Shown here piece after piece: positions 30,361-39,277 of a DNA stretch of 64,000 bases (the first letter of the stretch is position 1; each line of letters starts with the position of its first letter). A model generated the notes under the pieces. The model was not told the DNA's origin and did not search any database. It saw only the letters and a list, made by a program, of their open reading frames with translations. A program made the position numbers and the translations under genes. Location of the stretch: contig NZ_AP025144.1 in the NCBI RefSeq assembly GCF_019977755.1, positions 248,001 through 312,000 of the forward strand. Direction: 5' to 3'. This DNA is from Vibrio penaeicida. Its GTDB lineage: Bacteria; Pseudomonadota; Gammaproteobacteria; Enterobacterales; Vibrionaceae.

Positions 30361-30963
30361 TTAGAATTTGTAGCCGATACCTACGTAGAACGAACTTAGG
30401 TCTAATGTGATACCACCGTCTTCAATACTTGTCTTTTTATAACCTGCACGAGCTAAAACGCCGTTGTGGTGCTGGTATCCACCTTCTAAACCGTAAATGA
30501 AGCCATTTTCACTTGATGTCTTAATTGCAAAGTTGTTTACCAAGTCCAGATTAAGAGTGTATGAACCGTAGCCAAGAGTACCACCAATATAGATGTTGTC
30601 ATTGACGTAGTATTTTGGTTTTACATTCAATGCAGTGCTAGTGATATAAGCTTCAGCTGCTCTATCTGAGAACGTTTTGTAGTTGCCCCAGTTATAAAAT
30701 TCTAACTCAGCAGCAACATTAATTTTGTCGTTGGCTTTGAATTCATAACCAAGGTTGAAGCCTGATGCAATATCTAGGTCAGAGTTGTATGAATTATCGC
30801 TAGAAATGGATTCTCCAGAGACAGATGATTCTCCCGAAAGTCCCAAATCCAAACCTGCGTAAAAGCCTTCTGTTTTTACTGACGTTGGCGCTTTGTCTTC
30901 TTGAGCTTGTGCTGGAAGGGCGATAGCTAGAGATAGCGCGCTCAGTAGAATTGTTTTATTCAC
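30361..30963 (-). CDS. small outer-membrane beta-barrel protein
   Basis: A 200-aa secreted protein. The signal peptide is MNKTILLSALSLAIALPAQAQ with cleavage near residue 20. Alternating beta-strand pattern, repeated Tyr/Gly-rich strands (GFYAGLDLGLSG, NLGYEFKAND, GGTLGYGSYTL, FYVGIGYKF) and a C-terminal Phe are typical of eight-stranded OmpA/opacity-like barrels. No specific family or function is recognised. It lies between crbS and a small membrane-anchored protein gene and may be unrelated to acetate use. Confidence 0.75.
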   Translation of the reverse strand: MNKTILLSALSLAIALPAQAQEDKAPTSVKTEGFYAGLDLGLSGESSVSGESISSDNSYNSDLDIASGFNLGYEFKANDKINVAAELEFYNWGNYKTFSDRAAEAYITSTALNVKPKYYVNDNIYIGGTLGYGSYTLNLDLVNNFAIKTSSENGFIYGLEGGYQHHNGVLARAGYKKTSIEDGGITLDLSSFYVGIGYKF

Positions 30964-31111
30964 TTTTATAATTTCCTGATTGATGTATCTATATTTTCGC
31001 GCGAATTATTATTTCTAATTCATATAGTTATCAATGGACAAATTGTTAGTATTTATTAATGATTGTCTATTTTATAATTTCTTGGAGATTATCCTGATTG
31101 AGCTGAAATAG

Positions 31112-31136
31112 AAAAACCGTCAGGTTGACGGTTTTT
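31112..31136. terminator. hairpin terminator
   Basis: AAAAACCGTCA-GGT-TGACGGTTTTT perfect 11-bp stem with A/T runs on both sides; positioned to end transcription of the 31238-31720 gene leftward. Confidence 0.8.
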
Positions 31137-31237
31137 GGGGGAGTTTTAATGTTGTTTAGGGCTGAATTTCGCTAATCGATCTATCGTGCAAAATTCAGAT
31201 TAAGTCGTTTCTTGAGTGAATTTTTATCTTAAATCGA

Positions 31238-31720
31238 CTATTTGTCTTCAGTAAACAGCGTTTCATAAACCACGAATTGGGTGTTTGCTTCACCGTAATA
31301 TAGCGTGTCGCCAGACTGAAACACCATCAGTAACTTGCTTTCTTCATTCTGTGGAGCATTAACGGTTAAGTGCCAGTTTTGCGCATCGATTTTACGCATT
31401 TTTGATGGAATACGTTTATCGTCAGGGGAGTCTGCTATTGCGATTTTGGCGCCCTCTAAAGGTAAATCTGCTTTTAAACTTAACGTCAATTGACCGTCTT
31501 TAATCCCTTCTGAGCGAAACTGTACTTTAAAATCCCCATTTTCCATATTGCACAAACCGCTGGTGTAGCGGCAATTGGATTTGCTTGCCAGCTTATAAGA
31601 TTCCCCTTCTTTGGCAGCATGCGGTTTCTCGCTTATTGCTGCGTCCGTACCGAAATACGCAATAATGGCAAGAATGGGAGCGATGAGCATGGCAATAATA
31701 AAGTGCTTGTTTTTAAACAT
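31238..31720 (-). CDS. conserved hypothetical membrane-anchored protein
   Basis: A 160-aa protein with one N-terminal membrane segment (about 7-26, IIAMLIAPILAIIAYFG) and a periplasmic domain containing two cysteines in a C-X6-C spacing (SNCRYTSGLCNM near 49-56) that could form a disulfide. It resembles uncharacterised proteins common in Vibrio. It lies downstream of the symporter on the same strand but is separated by a terminator. No function can be given. Confidence 0.65.
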   Translation of the reverse strand: MFKNKHFIIAMLIAPILAIIAYFGTDAAISEKPHAAKEGESYKLASKSNCRYTSGLCNMENGDFKVQFRSEGIKDGQLTLSLKADLPLEGAKIAIADSPDDKRIPSKMRKIDAQNWHLTVNAPQNEESKLLMVFQSGDTLYYGEANTQFVVYETLFTEDK

Positions 31721-31772
31721 GTTTGGGCTTCTTCCTGCTGACTTTTATCTAAAATGCCTCAGATGAGGAGAT

Positions 31773-31797
31773 AAAAAAAGCCCCTGTCGGGGCTTTT
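31773..31797 (-). terminator. terminator of the symporter operon
   Basis: AAAAGCCCC-TGTC-GGGGCTTTT stem; on the minus strand a long T-run follows. It lies 17 bp past the end of the symporter reading frame. Confidence 0.85.
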
Positions 31798-31813
31798 GTG
31801 GCGTGTGTTTTAA

Positions 31814-33542
31814 TTAGTGTGACTGAGCGTCGCCTGCGCCAGCTGGAACACGTACGTGCTCAACCAAGTCTTTCACTTCTTGCGGTGTATCTGCGGTTAC
31901 TTTAGAAACGGCAAATGCGACTGCGAAGTTGAAGGCGGCACCGATAGCACCAAATGCATTTGGTTCAATGCCTAGGAACCAGTTGCTGCCCCAACTTTCT
32001 AGGTATTTCCAATCAGCGATGAACAAAATACCTAGAAAGTTGGAATACGTAGAACAAAGTAATCGTGATACCTGCGATCATACCGGCGATTGCACCTTCC
32101 TTGTTGATGTTCTTGCTGAAGATACCCATCATCAAGGCGGGGAATATCGACGAAGCGGCCAAGCCAAAGGCGAGGGCTACGGTACCGGCGGCAAATCCGG
32201 GTGGGTTCAAGCCTAAATAGCCTGCCACCGCAATTGCCACCGCCATCGATATCCGACTGGCGAGGAGCTCCTTCTTCTCGGATATGTTCGGATTTATCAC
32301 CCCTTTTATTAAGTCGTGGGATATGGACGACGATATCGCGAGCAATAAGCCGGCAGCAGTAGAGAGTGCAGCCGCCAAGCCACCTGCTGCTACTAATGCG
32401 ATGACCCAGTTAGGCAGTTTCGCAATTTCAGGGTTTGCCAGAACCATGATGTCACGGTCCACTTTTAACTCGTTTGTTGCTTTGTCAGAGGTGTACTGAA
32501 TCTCACCGTCGCCATTCTTATCGTCAAATCCTAGAAGACCTGTTTTCTCCCAGTTTTTGAACCAAGCTGGACGCTCGTCGTATTTCAAGTATTCGTTCTG
32601 AGCTGGGTTTACTGTGTCCATTAAGTTCAGGCGAGCCATTGCTGCTACAGCTGGAGCCGTGGTGTAAAGGATCGCAATAAAGAACAGTGCCCAACCTGCT
32701 GAAGTTCGTGCATCACGTACTTTCGGTACGGTGAAGAAACGGATGATTACGTGAGGCAGACCTGCCGTACCAATCATCAGAGACATGGTGTAAACGAACA
32801 TGTTCAGTGTATCGCCCCGGACGGCGGTGGTGTATTCGGTGAATCCAAGCTCTGTGACGACTTGATCAAGCCGATCGAGCAAGTAGACATCGGTTCCGAC
32901 CATGGTCCCACCTAAACCAATTTGAGGTAGAGGGTTACCTGTCAGCTGAAGTGAAATGAAGATTGCGGGAATAGTGTAAGCTAAAATGAGTACGCAATAC
33001 TGAGCGATCTGTGTGTAAGTAATCCCTTTCATTCCGCCCATTACAGCGTAAATGAATACGATACACATACCAATCAACAGACCCGTTGAGTAGTCCACTT
33101 CAAGGAAACGACCAAACGCAACACCCACACCTTTCATCTGACCGATAACGTATGTCACCGATGCGATGATCAAACACGCTACCGCTACAACGCGGGCAGT
33201 GTTGGAATAAAAGCGCTCGCCTACGAATTCTGGCACTGTGAACTTACCAAACTTACGAAGGTAAGGAGCAAGAAGCAGAGCAAGTAATACGTAACCACCG
33301 GTCCAACCCATAAGGAATACAGAGCCACCGTAGCCCATAAAGGCAATCAAGCCAGCCATCGAAATAAACGATGCTGCCGACATCCAGTCTGCTGCTGTTG
33401 CCATGCCGTTTGCGATAGGGTTTACTCCCCCGCCCGCAACATAGAATTCTTTGGTCGAGCCAGCGCGGGCCCAAATGGCGATACCAATGTAAAGTACAAA
33501 GGTGGCACCGACGACTAAATATGTAATTGTTTTAAGATCCAT
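31814..33542 (-). pseudogene. frameshifted VC2705-type sodium:solute (acetate) symporter
   Basis: Codons 1-503 from ATG 33542 encode an SLC5-type sodium:solute symporter of the VC2705 subfamily, which pairs with a DUF4212 subunit (directly upstream here). The frame then shifts near 32036: translation from the start stops at 32013 after seven aberrant residues (509 aa). The missing end, LGILFIADWKYLESW to the stop at 31814 and including the last membrane helix, continues in another frame. The break lies in a perfect 18-bp inverted repeat. Codon use is atypical in two internal patches. Function may be lost, or the shift may be an assembly error. Confidence 0.8.
31991..32043. repeat. 18-bp perfect inverted repeat spanning the symporter frameshift
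   Basis: CCAACTTTCTAGGTATTT (31991-32008) and its exact reverse complement (32026-32043) are separated by 17 nt. The distal arm contains the point where the symporter frame is lost. Confidence 0.95.
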
Positions 33543-33554
33543 CTTAACGACTCC

Positions 33555-33818
33555 TTACTCGTCCACGTCAAATTCGCGGTCTAACTGACGCATCTTCCAC
33601 GCGTAGTAGAAAATGATTGCCAGGAAGCAGTAAATTGAGCCTTGCTGCGCAAACCAGAAACCGAGCTTGTATCCGCCAAGTTGGAATTGATTTAGTGCAT
33701 CAACAAACAAAATGCCACAACCGAATGACACTACAAACCAGATTGCCATCAAGGAAATCATGAGTCTTACGTTTTTGTCCCAGTAGGCCTTTGCCCGTTC
33801 TTTGTTTTCGAACGCCAT
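33555..33818 (-). CDS. DUF4212 small subunit of sodium:solute symporter
   Basis: An 87-aa membrane protein with two hydrophobic helices (MISLMAIWFVVSFGCGILFV and an IYCFLAIIFYYAWKM stretch) and a charged C-terminus (RQLDREFDVDE). It matches the DUF4212 / TIGR03647 family found immediately upstream of VC2705-type symporters and presumed to be a partner subunit. Start at 33818 is set by AGGAGA five bases before the ATG; the frame upstream is unsupported. The stop is 12 bp before the symporter start. Confidence 0.9.
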   Translation of the reverse strand: MAFENKERAKAYWDKNVRLMISLMAIWFVVSFGCGILFVDALNQFQLGGYKLGFWFAQQGSIYCFLAIIFYYAWKMRQLDREFDVDE

Positions 33819-33949
33819 TGCCGTCTCCTTACGATATTGAATGCTCTTCATTACATGAACAGCTCGTTGTTAACGATTTGTATCAGGATTTACAATAGCA
33901 AGATGAAATCAAGAACTCTTTTCTACTTTAGTCTGGGCGATAAAATGAA

Positions 33950-33972
33950 AAAGCCCCCTAAAAACGGGGCCT
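33950..33972 (-). terminator. crbR terminator
   Basis: Interrupted GCCCC/GGGGC stem (AAGGCCCC ... GGGGGCTT on the minus strand) followed leftward by TTTTT; lies 58 bp past crbR. Confidence 0.6.
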
Positions 33973-34029
33973 TAAAGAGGAGTGTTCCGAAAAGTGAGAT
34001 GTTAACACGTTGTTAACTTAGCCGAAGGT

Positions 34030-34665
34030 CTAAGACTCTGGCTCCATTTGTTGAAGAAGAATGACGGCTTGAGTTCGGTTTTTGACACCGAGCTTGCGAA
34101 AAATGGCGGTCATGTGTGCTTTGATGGTCGCTTCTGAAACATTGAGTTCGTATGCGATTTGCTTGTTCAATAATCCGTCAGACAACATACCAAGTACGCG
34201 GTATTGTTGAGGGGTTAACGCGGCGATCTTTTCACTTAGCTCATTGCATGCAGCATTATTTGTGATCATCCCTTCTGGGAAGAAAGGTTCTCCGTTGAGT
34301 ACCTGATTGAGTGCCGCCACCAGCTCTCTCATGTCACTTGATTTTGGAATAAAGCCAAACGCACCATGGCTTTTAACTTGAGTGACGACACTGGATTCTT
34401 CACTTGCGGAAATAACGACAATCGGGAGATCTGGGTATTCGGCGCGAAGTTGGATCAAACCAGACATTCCATTGGCGCCGGGCATCTTCAAGTCTAACAA
34501 CAGAAGATCGGGTTCTTGCTCTTTCTCCAAAAGGGAAAGTAAAGCCTCTAGAGAATCGGCTTCAAGCAGATTGGCTCCGCTGATCGCCATATGTACCGAC
34601 TGAAATAAAGCATTACGGAACAGTGGGTGATCATCGGCGATGAGGATGGTGTAGGTCGAGTCCAT
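34030..34665 (-). CDS. crbR: CrbR, LuxR-family response regulator
   Basis: A 211-aa NarL/LuxR-type regulator. The receiver domain (about 4-120) has acidic residues ADDH, phospho-Asp in LLLLDLKMPGANG near 58 and Lys in FIPKS. The C-terminal LuxR helix-turn-helix (about 145-205) includes LTPQQYRVLGML and NKQIAYELNVSEATIKAHM. Context with acs, CrbS and the symporter identifies it as CrbR, the activator of acetate genes. ATG 34665 is preferred; a GTG at 34677 is also in frame. Confidence 0.88.
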   Translation of the reverse strand: MDSTYTILIADDHPLFRNALFQSVHMAISGANLLEADSLEALLSLLEKEQEPDLLLLDLKMPGANGMSGLIQLRAEYPDLPIVVISASEESSVVTQVKSHGAFGFIPKSSDMRELVAALNQVLNGEPFFPEGMITNNAACNELSEKIAALTPQQYRVLGMLSDGLLNKQIAYELNVSEATIKAHMTAIFRKLGVKNRTQAVILLQQMEPES

Positions 34666-34770
34666 GACGTTAAGCACTCTTTAACAGACAGTTAATTTAA
34701 TTATTATCACCGTCTCCAGAATACAACAACTAATATGCGCTTATTCTCTGATTTTTCTTCTGAAAATGTG

Positions 34771-34801
34771 AAAGAGCCAGACTAAGATAGACCGGCTCTT
34801 T
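34771..34801 (-). terminator. terminator of the AfuABC-like operon
   Basis: AAAGAGCC/GGCTCTTT stem (34771-34778 and 34794-34801) with a 15-nt loop, just past the ATP-binding gene. Confidence 0.6.
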
Positions 34802-34826
34802 GATAATTGATACTAATGTCAATAAC

Positions 34827-35903
34827 TTAGCTTAACGCAACGATTTCATCGGGGTTAAGTTGCAGTAAGATCGGGGATCCATTTCTAATATGGGTCGAAC
34901 CTCGCAAGTGAGGGTCATCGACCATTAACATTTGACCGCCAATATCAATGCCGTAACGCACTAAGTGACCTAAAAACTCTCGATGTTTTACTTTTCCTTC
35001 CAATTTTATTGCGTCTGCATTGGGGGAGGTGTGGCAAATTTCTAAGCTTTGAGGTCTGAATACCAACGAAATATCGCCTCGTTCCTTCGTTTGATACGGG
35101 AAATGAATACCGGATTCCGATTGGAACACACTGCTTCCGCCAGATTCGGTGATTTGCCCATTCAATACGTTCGCAGTACCCAAGAAATCGGCAACAAACT
35201 TATTAGCAGGATTATCGTAGAGTTCAATGGGTTCTCCGATCTGTTGAATCACGCCTTGATCCAAAACCGCAATGCGATCTGAAATGGTGTTGGCTTCTTC
35301 CTGATCGTGAGTAACAAAGATCGTGGTTAATCCTAATTGACGTTGCAGATCAAGAAGATCACGTCGCATTTGTTCACGCAAATTCGCATCCAGATTCGAT
35401 AAGGGTTCATCCAGAAGCAACACGCGTGGTTCAACGACTACCGTTCGTGCAATGGCGACCCTTTGTTGCTGACCACCAGAAAGTTGTGAAGGTCGGCGCT
35501 CAGCTAAATGAAAAAGGCCGACGAGGTTGAGCGCTTCATCCACCCGTTTTTTGATTTCCGGTTTCGGCACTTTGCGTTCTTCTAAGCCATAGGCCACATT
35601 CTGGCGCACCGTCATATGCGGCCATAACGCGTAGCTTTGAAACACCATGCCTACGTTGCGCTTCCACGGTGGCTGTTCGATGACGTTTTCATCACCCAAC
35701 AATATTTGTCCGTTAGGGACGGGACCAAACCCAGCGATCGCGCGGAGCAGGGTAGATTTACCTGAACCGGAAGGACCAAGAAAGGCGAAAAACTCTCCGG
35801 GCTGGATGTCTAAATTCACCCCTTTTAGCACCTCGGTTTCCCCAAATGCTAACGTGAGATCCTTAATGGTAATGCCGACTTGTTGGCTGTTTTCTAAACT
35901 CAT
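34827..35903 (-). CDS. afuC: ABC importer ATP-binding protein (AfuC/FbpC-like)
   Basis: A 358-aa ATPase: Walker A GPSGSGKST near 39-47, Q-loop FQSYALWPHMTV, signature LSGGQQQRVAIARTV near 138, Walker B VLLLDEPLSNLD and switch His in VTHDQEE. A C-terminal TOBE-like regulatory domain (about 240-358) is typical of the iron/sugar-phosphate (FbpC/AfuC, PotA-like) group. It energises the permease encoded 32 bp upstream. AfuABC systems, first annotated as iron transporters, can carry hexose phosphates; substrate here is inferred as a phosphorylated compound. Confidence 0.85.
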   Translation of the reverse strand: MSLENSQQVGITIKDLTLAFGETEVLKGVNLDIQPGEFFAFLGPSGSGKSTLLRAIAGFGPVPNGQILLGDENVIEQPPWKRNVGMVFQSYALWPHMTVRQNVAYGLEERKVPKPEIKKRVDEALNLVGLFHLAERRPSQLSGGQQQRVAIARTVVVEPRVLLLDEPLSNLDANLREQMRRDLLDLQRQLGLTTIFVTHDQEEANTISDRIAVLDQGVIQQIGEPIELYDNPANKFVADFLGTANVLNGQITESGGSSVFQSESGIHFPYQTKERGDISLVFRPQSLEICHTSPNADAIKLEGKVKHREFLGHLVRYGIDIGGQMLMVDDPHLRGSTHIRNGSPILLQLNPDEIVALS

Positions 35904-35935
35904 GGGAAATTCCTTTTTTTATTGGTCAACAGACT

Positions 35936-37684
35936 CTAATGACTCTTTTCGCCGTGAGCTTGGCGAGTACGTTCAACAATGGTGTGCGACAAGTACGTCG
36001 CTAACCCAACTATCACTACGGCAATCACACCTAAAGCAGCACCAGGACCCCGCCCAGCAGCGCTTTGCATGAAGATGTACAAGCCGTAAGCCAATGGGGC
36101 ATCCGATTCTTGTGCAACGAGCATAATGGTGGCGGAAAGCTCAACCGCAGCAGTGGCAAATGCTGTGACAAACCCTGCCAAAATACCTGCAGCCATTAGT
36201 GGCACGACAATGCGTCGGATGGTTCGAGAGCGGGTTGCTCCTAGGTTTTCAGAGGCTTCTTCAAGTGAAGGGCTAACCTGCTGTAACGCGGCTACGCAGG
36301 AGCGAAGCGCATAAGGTAAGCGCCTTACAGACAACGCAATCACAATGATTCCCCACCACGTTGCCATCGATGTGCCGACAATCGGTAATTCAACATCATA
36401 GAAGGTACGCAAATAGCCAATGCCGAGAACAACACCCGGTACCGCGAGAGCGGCCATGGCACCAAAATCGAGCCATTTTCTCCCCACCATTTTTGTGCGC
36501 CAGACAAGGTAAGCGATCGCGGTGCCCAAAATGACATCGATAATGCCCGCTAGACCAGCGTAAAGCAGAGTATTGGTGATGAAGTCAGAAGCCTGAGTGA
36601 TCGCGGTGGTGTAGTGATCAATCGTGAAACCGTCTGGGAGTGGGCTAAAGCTCCAGATCGTACCAAATGAAAGCAGCAACAAAGCAAAGTGCGGAGCCAG
36701 AACCAGCATGAGGATCAGGGCAATCACCGCATAGCAACCCACCATTTCCATAGGACGAAGCTCACGCTTGGATAAACCGCCGCCGCCTTTTTGCGTGGTG
36801 GAGTAGTCTTTTCCTTTTAACGCTTGGAAAGAAACCCAAAGTGCAAACACAGAAAACGCTACGAGAATAACCGAAATAACGTACCCCATCGGATCAGAAA
36901 TACCCACCGATGAAATGCGCAAATACGCTTGCGGAGCCAGCATGTTGTTTACGTTGAGTAAAAGTGGTGTGCCTAAATCATCAAACACTTTCACAAACAC
37001 CAGCGACGCCCCCGCAACATAGCCAGGCATAGCGAGTGGGAATACGATTCTTCTAAACAATTTTAAGCCTGAAGAACCCAGTGATTGCGCCGATTCTTCC
37101 ATTGAGCGATCAATGTTTTGCAATGCGGCAGATAAGTTAATCAGAATGAATGGGAAATAGTGAACGCTTTGAACAAAGATAACGCCATTCAACCCCTCCA
37201 TAACCGGGATCGTGAAACCGAAATATTCGTCCAAAAGCAAGTTCATTGTGCCGTTTTCACCAAACAGTAATTGCATCGCGACGGCGCCAATAAAGGGCGG
37301 CATGATAAGAGGCACAATACCTAAGGTTTGAATCAGCACCGTACCTTTAAACTGGAATCGGCTGGTGAAGTACGCCAAAGGCATGGCAATAATAGACGCC
37401 ACCACCACCGACATGAAGGCAACATAGAAAGAGTTAAAGAAAGATTCTTGGAACAAAGAAGAACCAAAGAAATCTTGAAAGTTAACCAGTGAAAAGCCGC
37501 CTTCTTGATCTTGGAAAGCAACAAAAATGACCTTTAACACGGGTACAAAAAGAAAAACGATGATGAACAAGGCGATGATGATGGCGGATAAATATAATCC
37601 CCAATCTTCACGAATTTTTTTCAGCAAACCACGGCCTTTTTGTCCTGTGTCGTCTTTTGACTGTGGAAGAGAGACACTACTCAT
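35936..37684 (-). CDS. afuB: ABC importer permease, duplicated (AfuB/FbpB-like)
   Basis: A 582-aa inner-membrane protein made of two BPD_transp_1 permease halves (about 60-280 and 350-575), each with about six helices and an EAA-type loop (EESAQSLGSSGLKLFRRIVFP and EEASENLGATRSRTIRRIV regions). Fused permeases are the norm for FbpB/AfuB. Start at 37684 is favoured by GGAG six bases before the ATG; the frame extends upstream without support. It sits between the binding-protein and ATPase genes. Confidence 0.86.
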   Translation of the reverse strand: MSSVSLPQSKDDTGQKGRGLLKKIREDWGLYLSAIIIALFIIVFLFVPVLKVIFVAFQDQEGGFSLVNFQDFFGSSLFQESFFNSFYVAFMSVVVASIIAMPLAYFTSRFQFKGTVLIQTLGIVPLIMPPFIGAVAMQLLFGENGTMNLLLDEYFGFTIPVMEGLNGVIFVQSVHYFPFILINLSAALQNIDRSMEESAQSLGSSGLKLFRRIVFPLAMPGYVAGASLVFVKVFDDLGTPLLLNVNNMLAPQAYLRISSVGISDPMGYVISVILVAFSVFALWVSFQALKGKDYSTTQKGGGGLSKRELRPMEMVGCYAVIALILMLVLAPHFALLLLSFGTIWSFSPLPDGFTIDHYTTAITQASDFITNTLLYAGLAGIIDVILGTAIAYLVWRTKMVGRKWLDFGAMAALAVPGVVLGIGYLRTFYDVELPIVGTSMATWWGIIVIALSVRRLPYALRSCVAALQQVSPSLEEASENLGATRSRTIRRIVVPLMAAGILAGFVTAFATAAVELSATIMLVAQESDAPLAYGLYIFMQSAAGRGPGAALGVIAVVIVGLATYLSHTIVERTRQAHGEKSH

Positions 37685-37787
37685 AAGAAACTCCATGTTC
37701 TTGAGATAAAAATTCCCCCCAGCACCACGCAATTACGTGGTGCTGACCTACAAGTGGGGGAATCAGATGTTGTAGAGCGGAAAAGGC

Positions 37788-39128
37788 TTACAGCATATCC
37801 ATAGCTTGTTCGGCAAGCGCTTTCGCTTTGTCGTAGTTAACGACGACTTTTTTATCCCAAGCTTGCTCAATTTCAGCCTGACGAGCGCCGACTTTGTCGG
37901 TTTTCTTCTTACGCTTTTTAGTGAAGATACCGGCAAAATCAGGGTCACTGGCTTCTTGCGCTGTGATGGGCATTTGATTGATTAATGCTTTAGCTTGAGC
38001 AACCAGCTCTAGCGCTTTGGCATTGTTTTGAGATTTCGCTTTGGATTCAGCCTCTTGAATGGCTTTCGTTGCACTGCGCAATTCCCCCATACGGTAGGTG
38101 ATCATGACGTCAAACAAGCTATTGACGACGTTGTAGCGAGATTTGGATAGGTTGAGATCGAAATCCACCGTTCCAAGCTTTTCACCTGTAAATGGGTTTG
38201 GGAAACCTTCAGGCGTTTTGCTGTATACATTTGGGTTGACGGGTAAGCGCTGAATCCCTTCATCGAGAAGGAGCTCTTGCCCTTCGTCAGAGAGTAGGAA
38301 ATCGATAAAAGCGCCTGCCGCTTCTTGGTTCGGTGCATTTTTGACTTTACCAACGTTAGCGGGAACAAGTGCCGTCACTGTCGGATAGTGGAAGTCGACC
38401 GGGAAACCTGTTGCTTTCGACGACAGACCAAAGAAGTCAATTACAATACCCACACCAAATGAGCCACTGTTTACGCCATCTGGCACACCAAAACTTCGCT
38501 CGGTGACTACGCGGAAGTTACCTGAAATGGCTTTTAGCGTTGCCCAACCATCTTCCCAGCCCTTACCTTGAAGGATCGCTTCTACCGTTAGGTGAGTGGT
38601 TCCTGAGCGTGAAGGTGCCGACATTCCTACGTGTTTGTGGTAAACGGGGTCAGCCAAATCTTCCCATTCATTGGGAATAGGCAGCTTTTTGGCTTTCATG
38701 TAGCGTTCGTTCCACATCATTCCGTAGCCCGAAAGCGCAAACCCTTTGTAGTAACCGTCTGGGTCATTAATAGGAAATGATCCTACTTTCTCGGGAATAC
38801 CGGTTACTGAGGATTGGTACTGTGCCAGTAAGTCGTTGTCTTTTAGCACTTCAAAAGCATCGGGGGCTGAAGCCCAGAAAATATCGGAGTTGTTACGAGA
38901 AGCCGTTTCTTGCAGATACTTGATACCGGATGTGGTTTTTTTCTTTAAGATTTCGACTTTTACGTTGGGGTATTTTTTTTCAAACGCTTTTTTATAAACG
39001 TCGGTCACGTCATTGGAAAACGAGGTGACGATCACCAAGTCTTTGTCCGACATTGCCCAAGCGGATGCGCTGCCCATTGCGAGCATCATTGCGCTGGTTA
39101 GTGTCAGCAGTTTGATTCCATGTTTCAT
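37788..39128 (-). CDS. afuA: periplasmic solute-binding protein (AfuA-like) of ABC importer
   Basis: A 446-aa secreted type-2 periplasmic binding protein. It has a signal peptide (MKHGIKLLTLTSAMML... cleaved near ASAWA), a ligand-cleft motif VTSFSNDVTD near 34, SAPSRSGTTH near 163 and RSFGVPDGVN near 201. It carries a helical extension of about 100 residues beyond usual AfuA/FbpA length, including EASDPDF, and lacks the FbpA iron-binding Tyr pair as far as visible. The PgtC-like protein at 42654-43886 shares the same motifs and extension. Start at 39128 has GGAG six bases upstream. First gene of the importer operon. Confidence 0.82.
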   Translation of the reverse strand: MKHGIKLLTLTSAMMLAMGSASAWAMSDKDLVIVTSFSNDVTDVYKKAFEKKYPNVKVEILKKKTTSGIKYLQETASRNNSDIFWASAPDAFEVLKDNDLLAQYQSSVTGIPEKVGSFPINDPDGYYKGFALSGYGMMWNERYMKAKKLPIPNEWEDLADPVYHKHVGMSAPSRSGTTHLTVEAILQGKGWEDGWATLKAISGNFRVVTERSFGVPDGVNSGSFGVGIVIDFFGLSSKATGFPVDFHYPTVTALVPANVGKVKNAPNQEAAGAFIDFLLSDEGQELLLDEGIQRLPVNPNVYSKTPEGFPNPFTGEKLGTVDFDLNLSKSRYNVVNSLFDVMITYRMGELRSATKAIQEAESKAKSQNNAKALELVAQAKALINQMPITAQEASDPDFAGIFTKKRKKKTDKVGARQAEIEQAWDKKVVVNYDKAKALAEQAMDML

Positions 39129-39207
39129 TGTGCACTCCATTTTTATCAACGTAGGGTTATCCATGTGCGGGTTACCAGCGATTTGTGCGATAACCTATCG
39201 TTAATAG

Positions 39208-39224
39208 TTCAAATGTTATGCCAA
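39208..39224 (-). promoter_or_regulatory. candidate sigma-54 promoter of afuABC
   Basis: TTGGCATAACATTTGAA read leftward matches the -24/-12 consensus YTGGCACGRNNNTTGCW, with GG and the downstream TTG spaced correctly; the -12 GC is GA. It lies 80 bp before the afuA start codon and next to a gene for a sigma-54 activator. Confidence 0.6.
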
Positions 39225-39277
39225 TGTTAAATTTAAATTAACTCCTTTAATTTTAGTGTGTTATGGTTTTTCGACTT

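Noticed and set aside
32013..33542. Treating the 509-codon symporter frame as a naturally shorter intact protein
   Set aside because: The conserved C-terminal helix and tail are still encoded right after the break in another frame, so truncation by a frameshift is the better reading.
34827..39128. Annotation of the ABC operon as a ferric-iron transporter
   Set aside because: No Fur box was seen upstream; a sigma-54-like promoter, Pgt-like regulators and the phosphate-type cleft motifs point to a phosphorylated organic ligand instead. Not proven.
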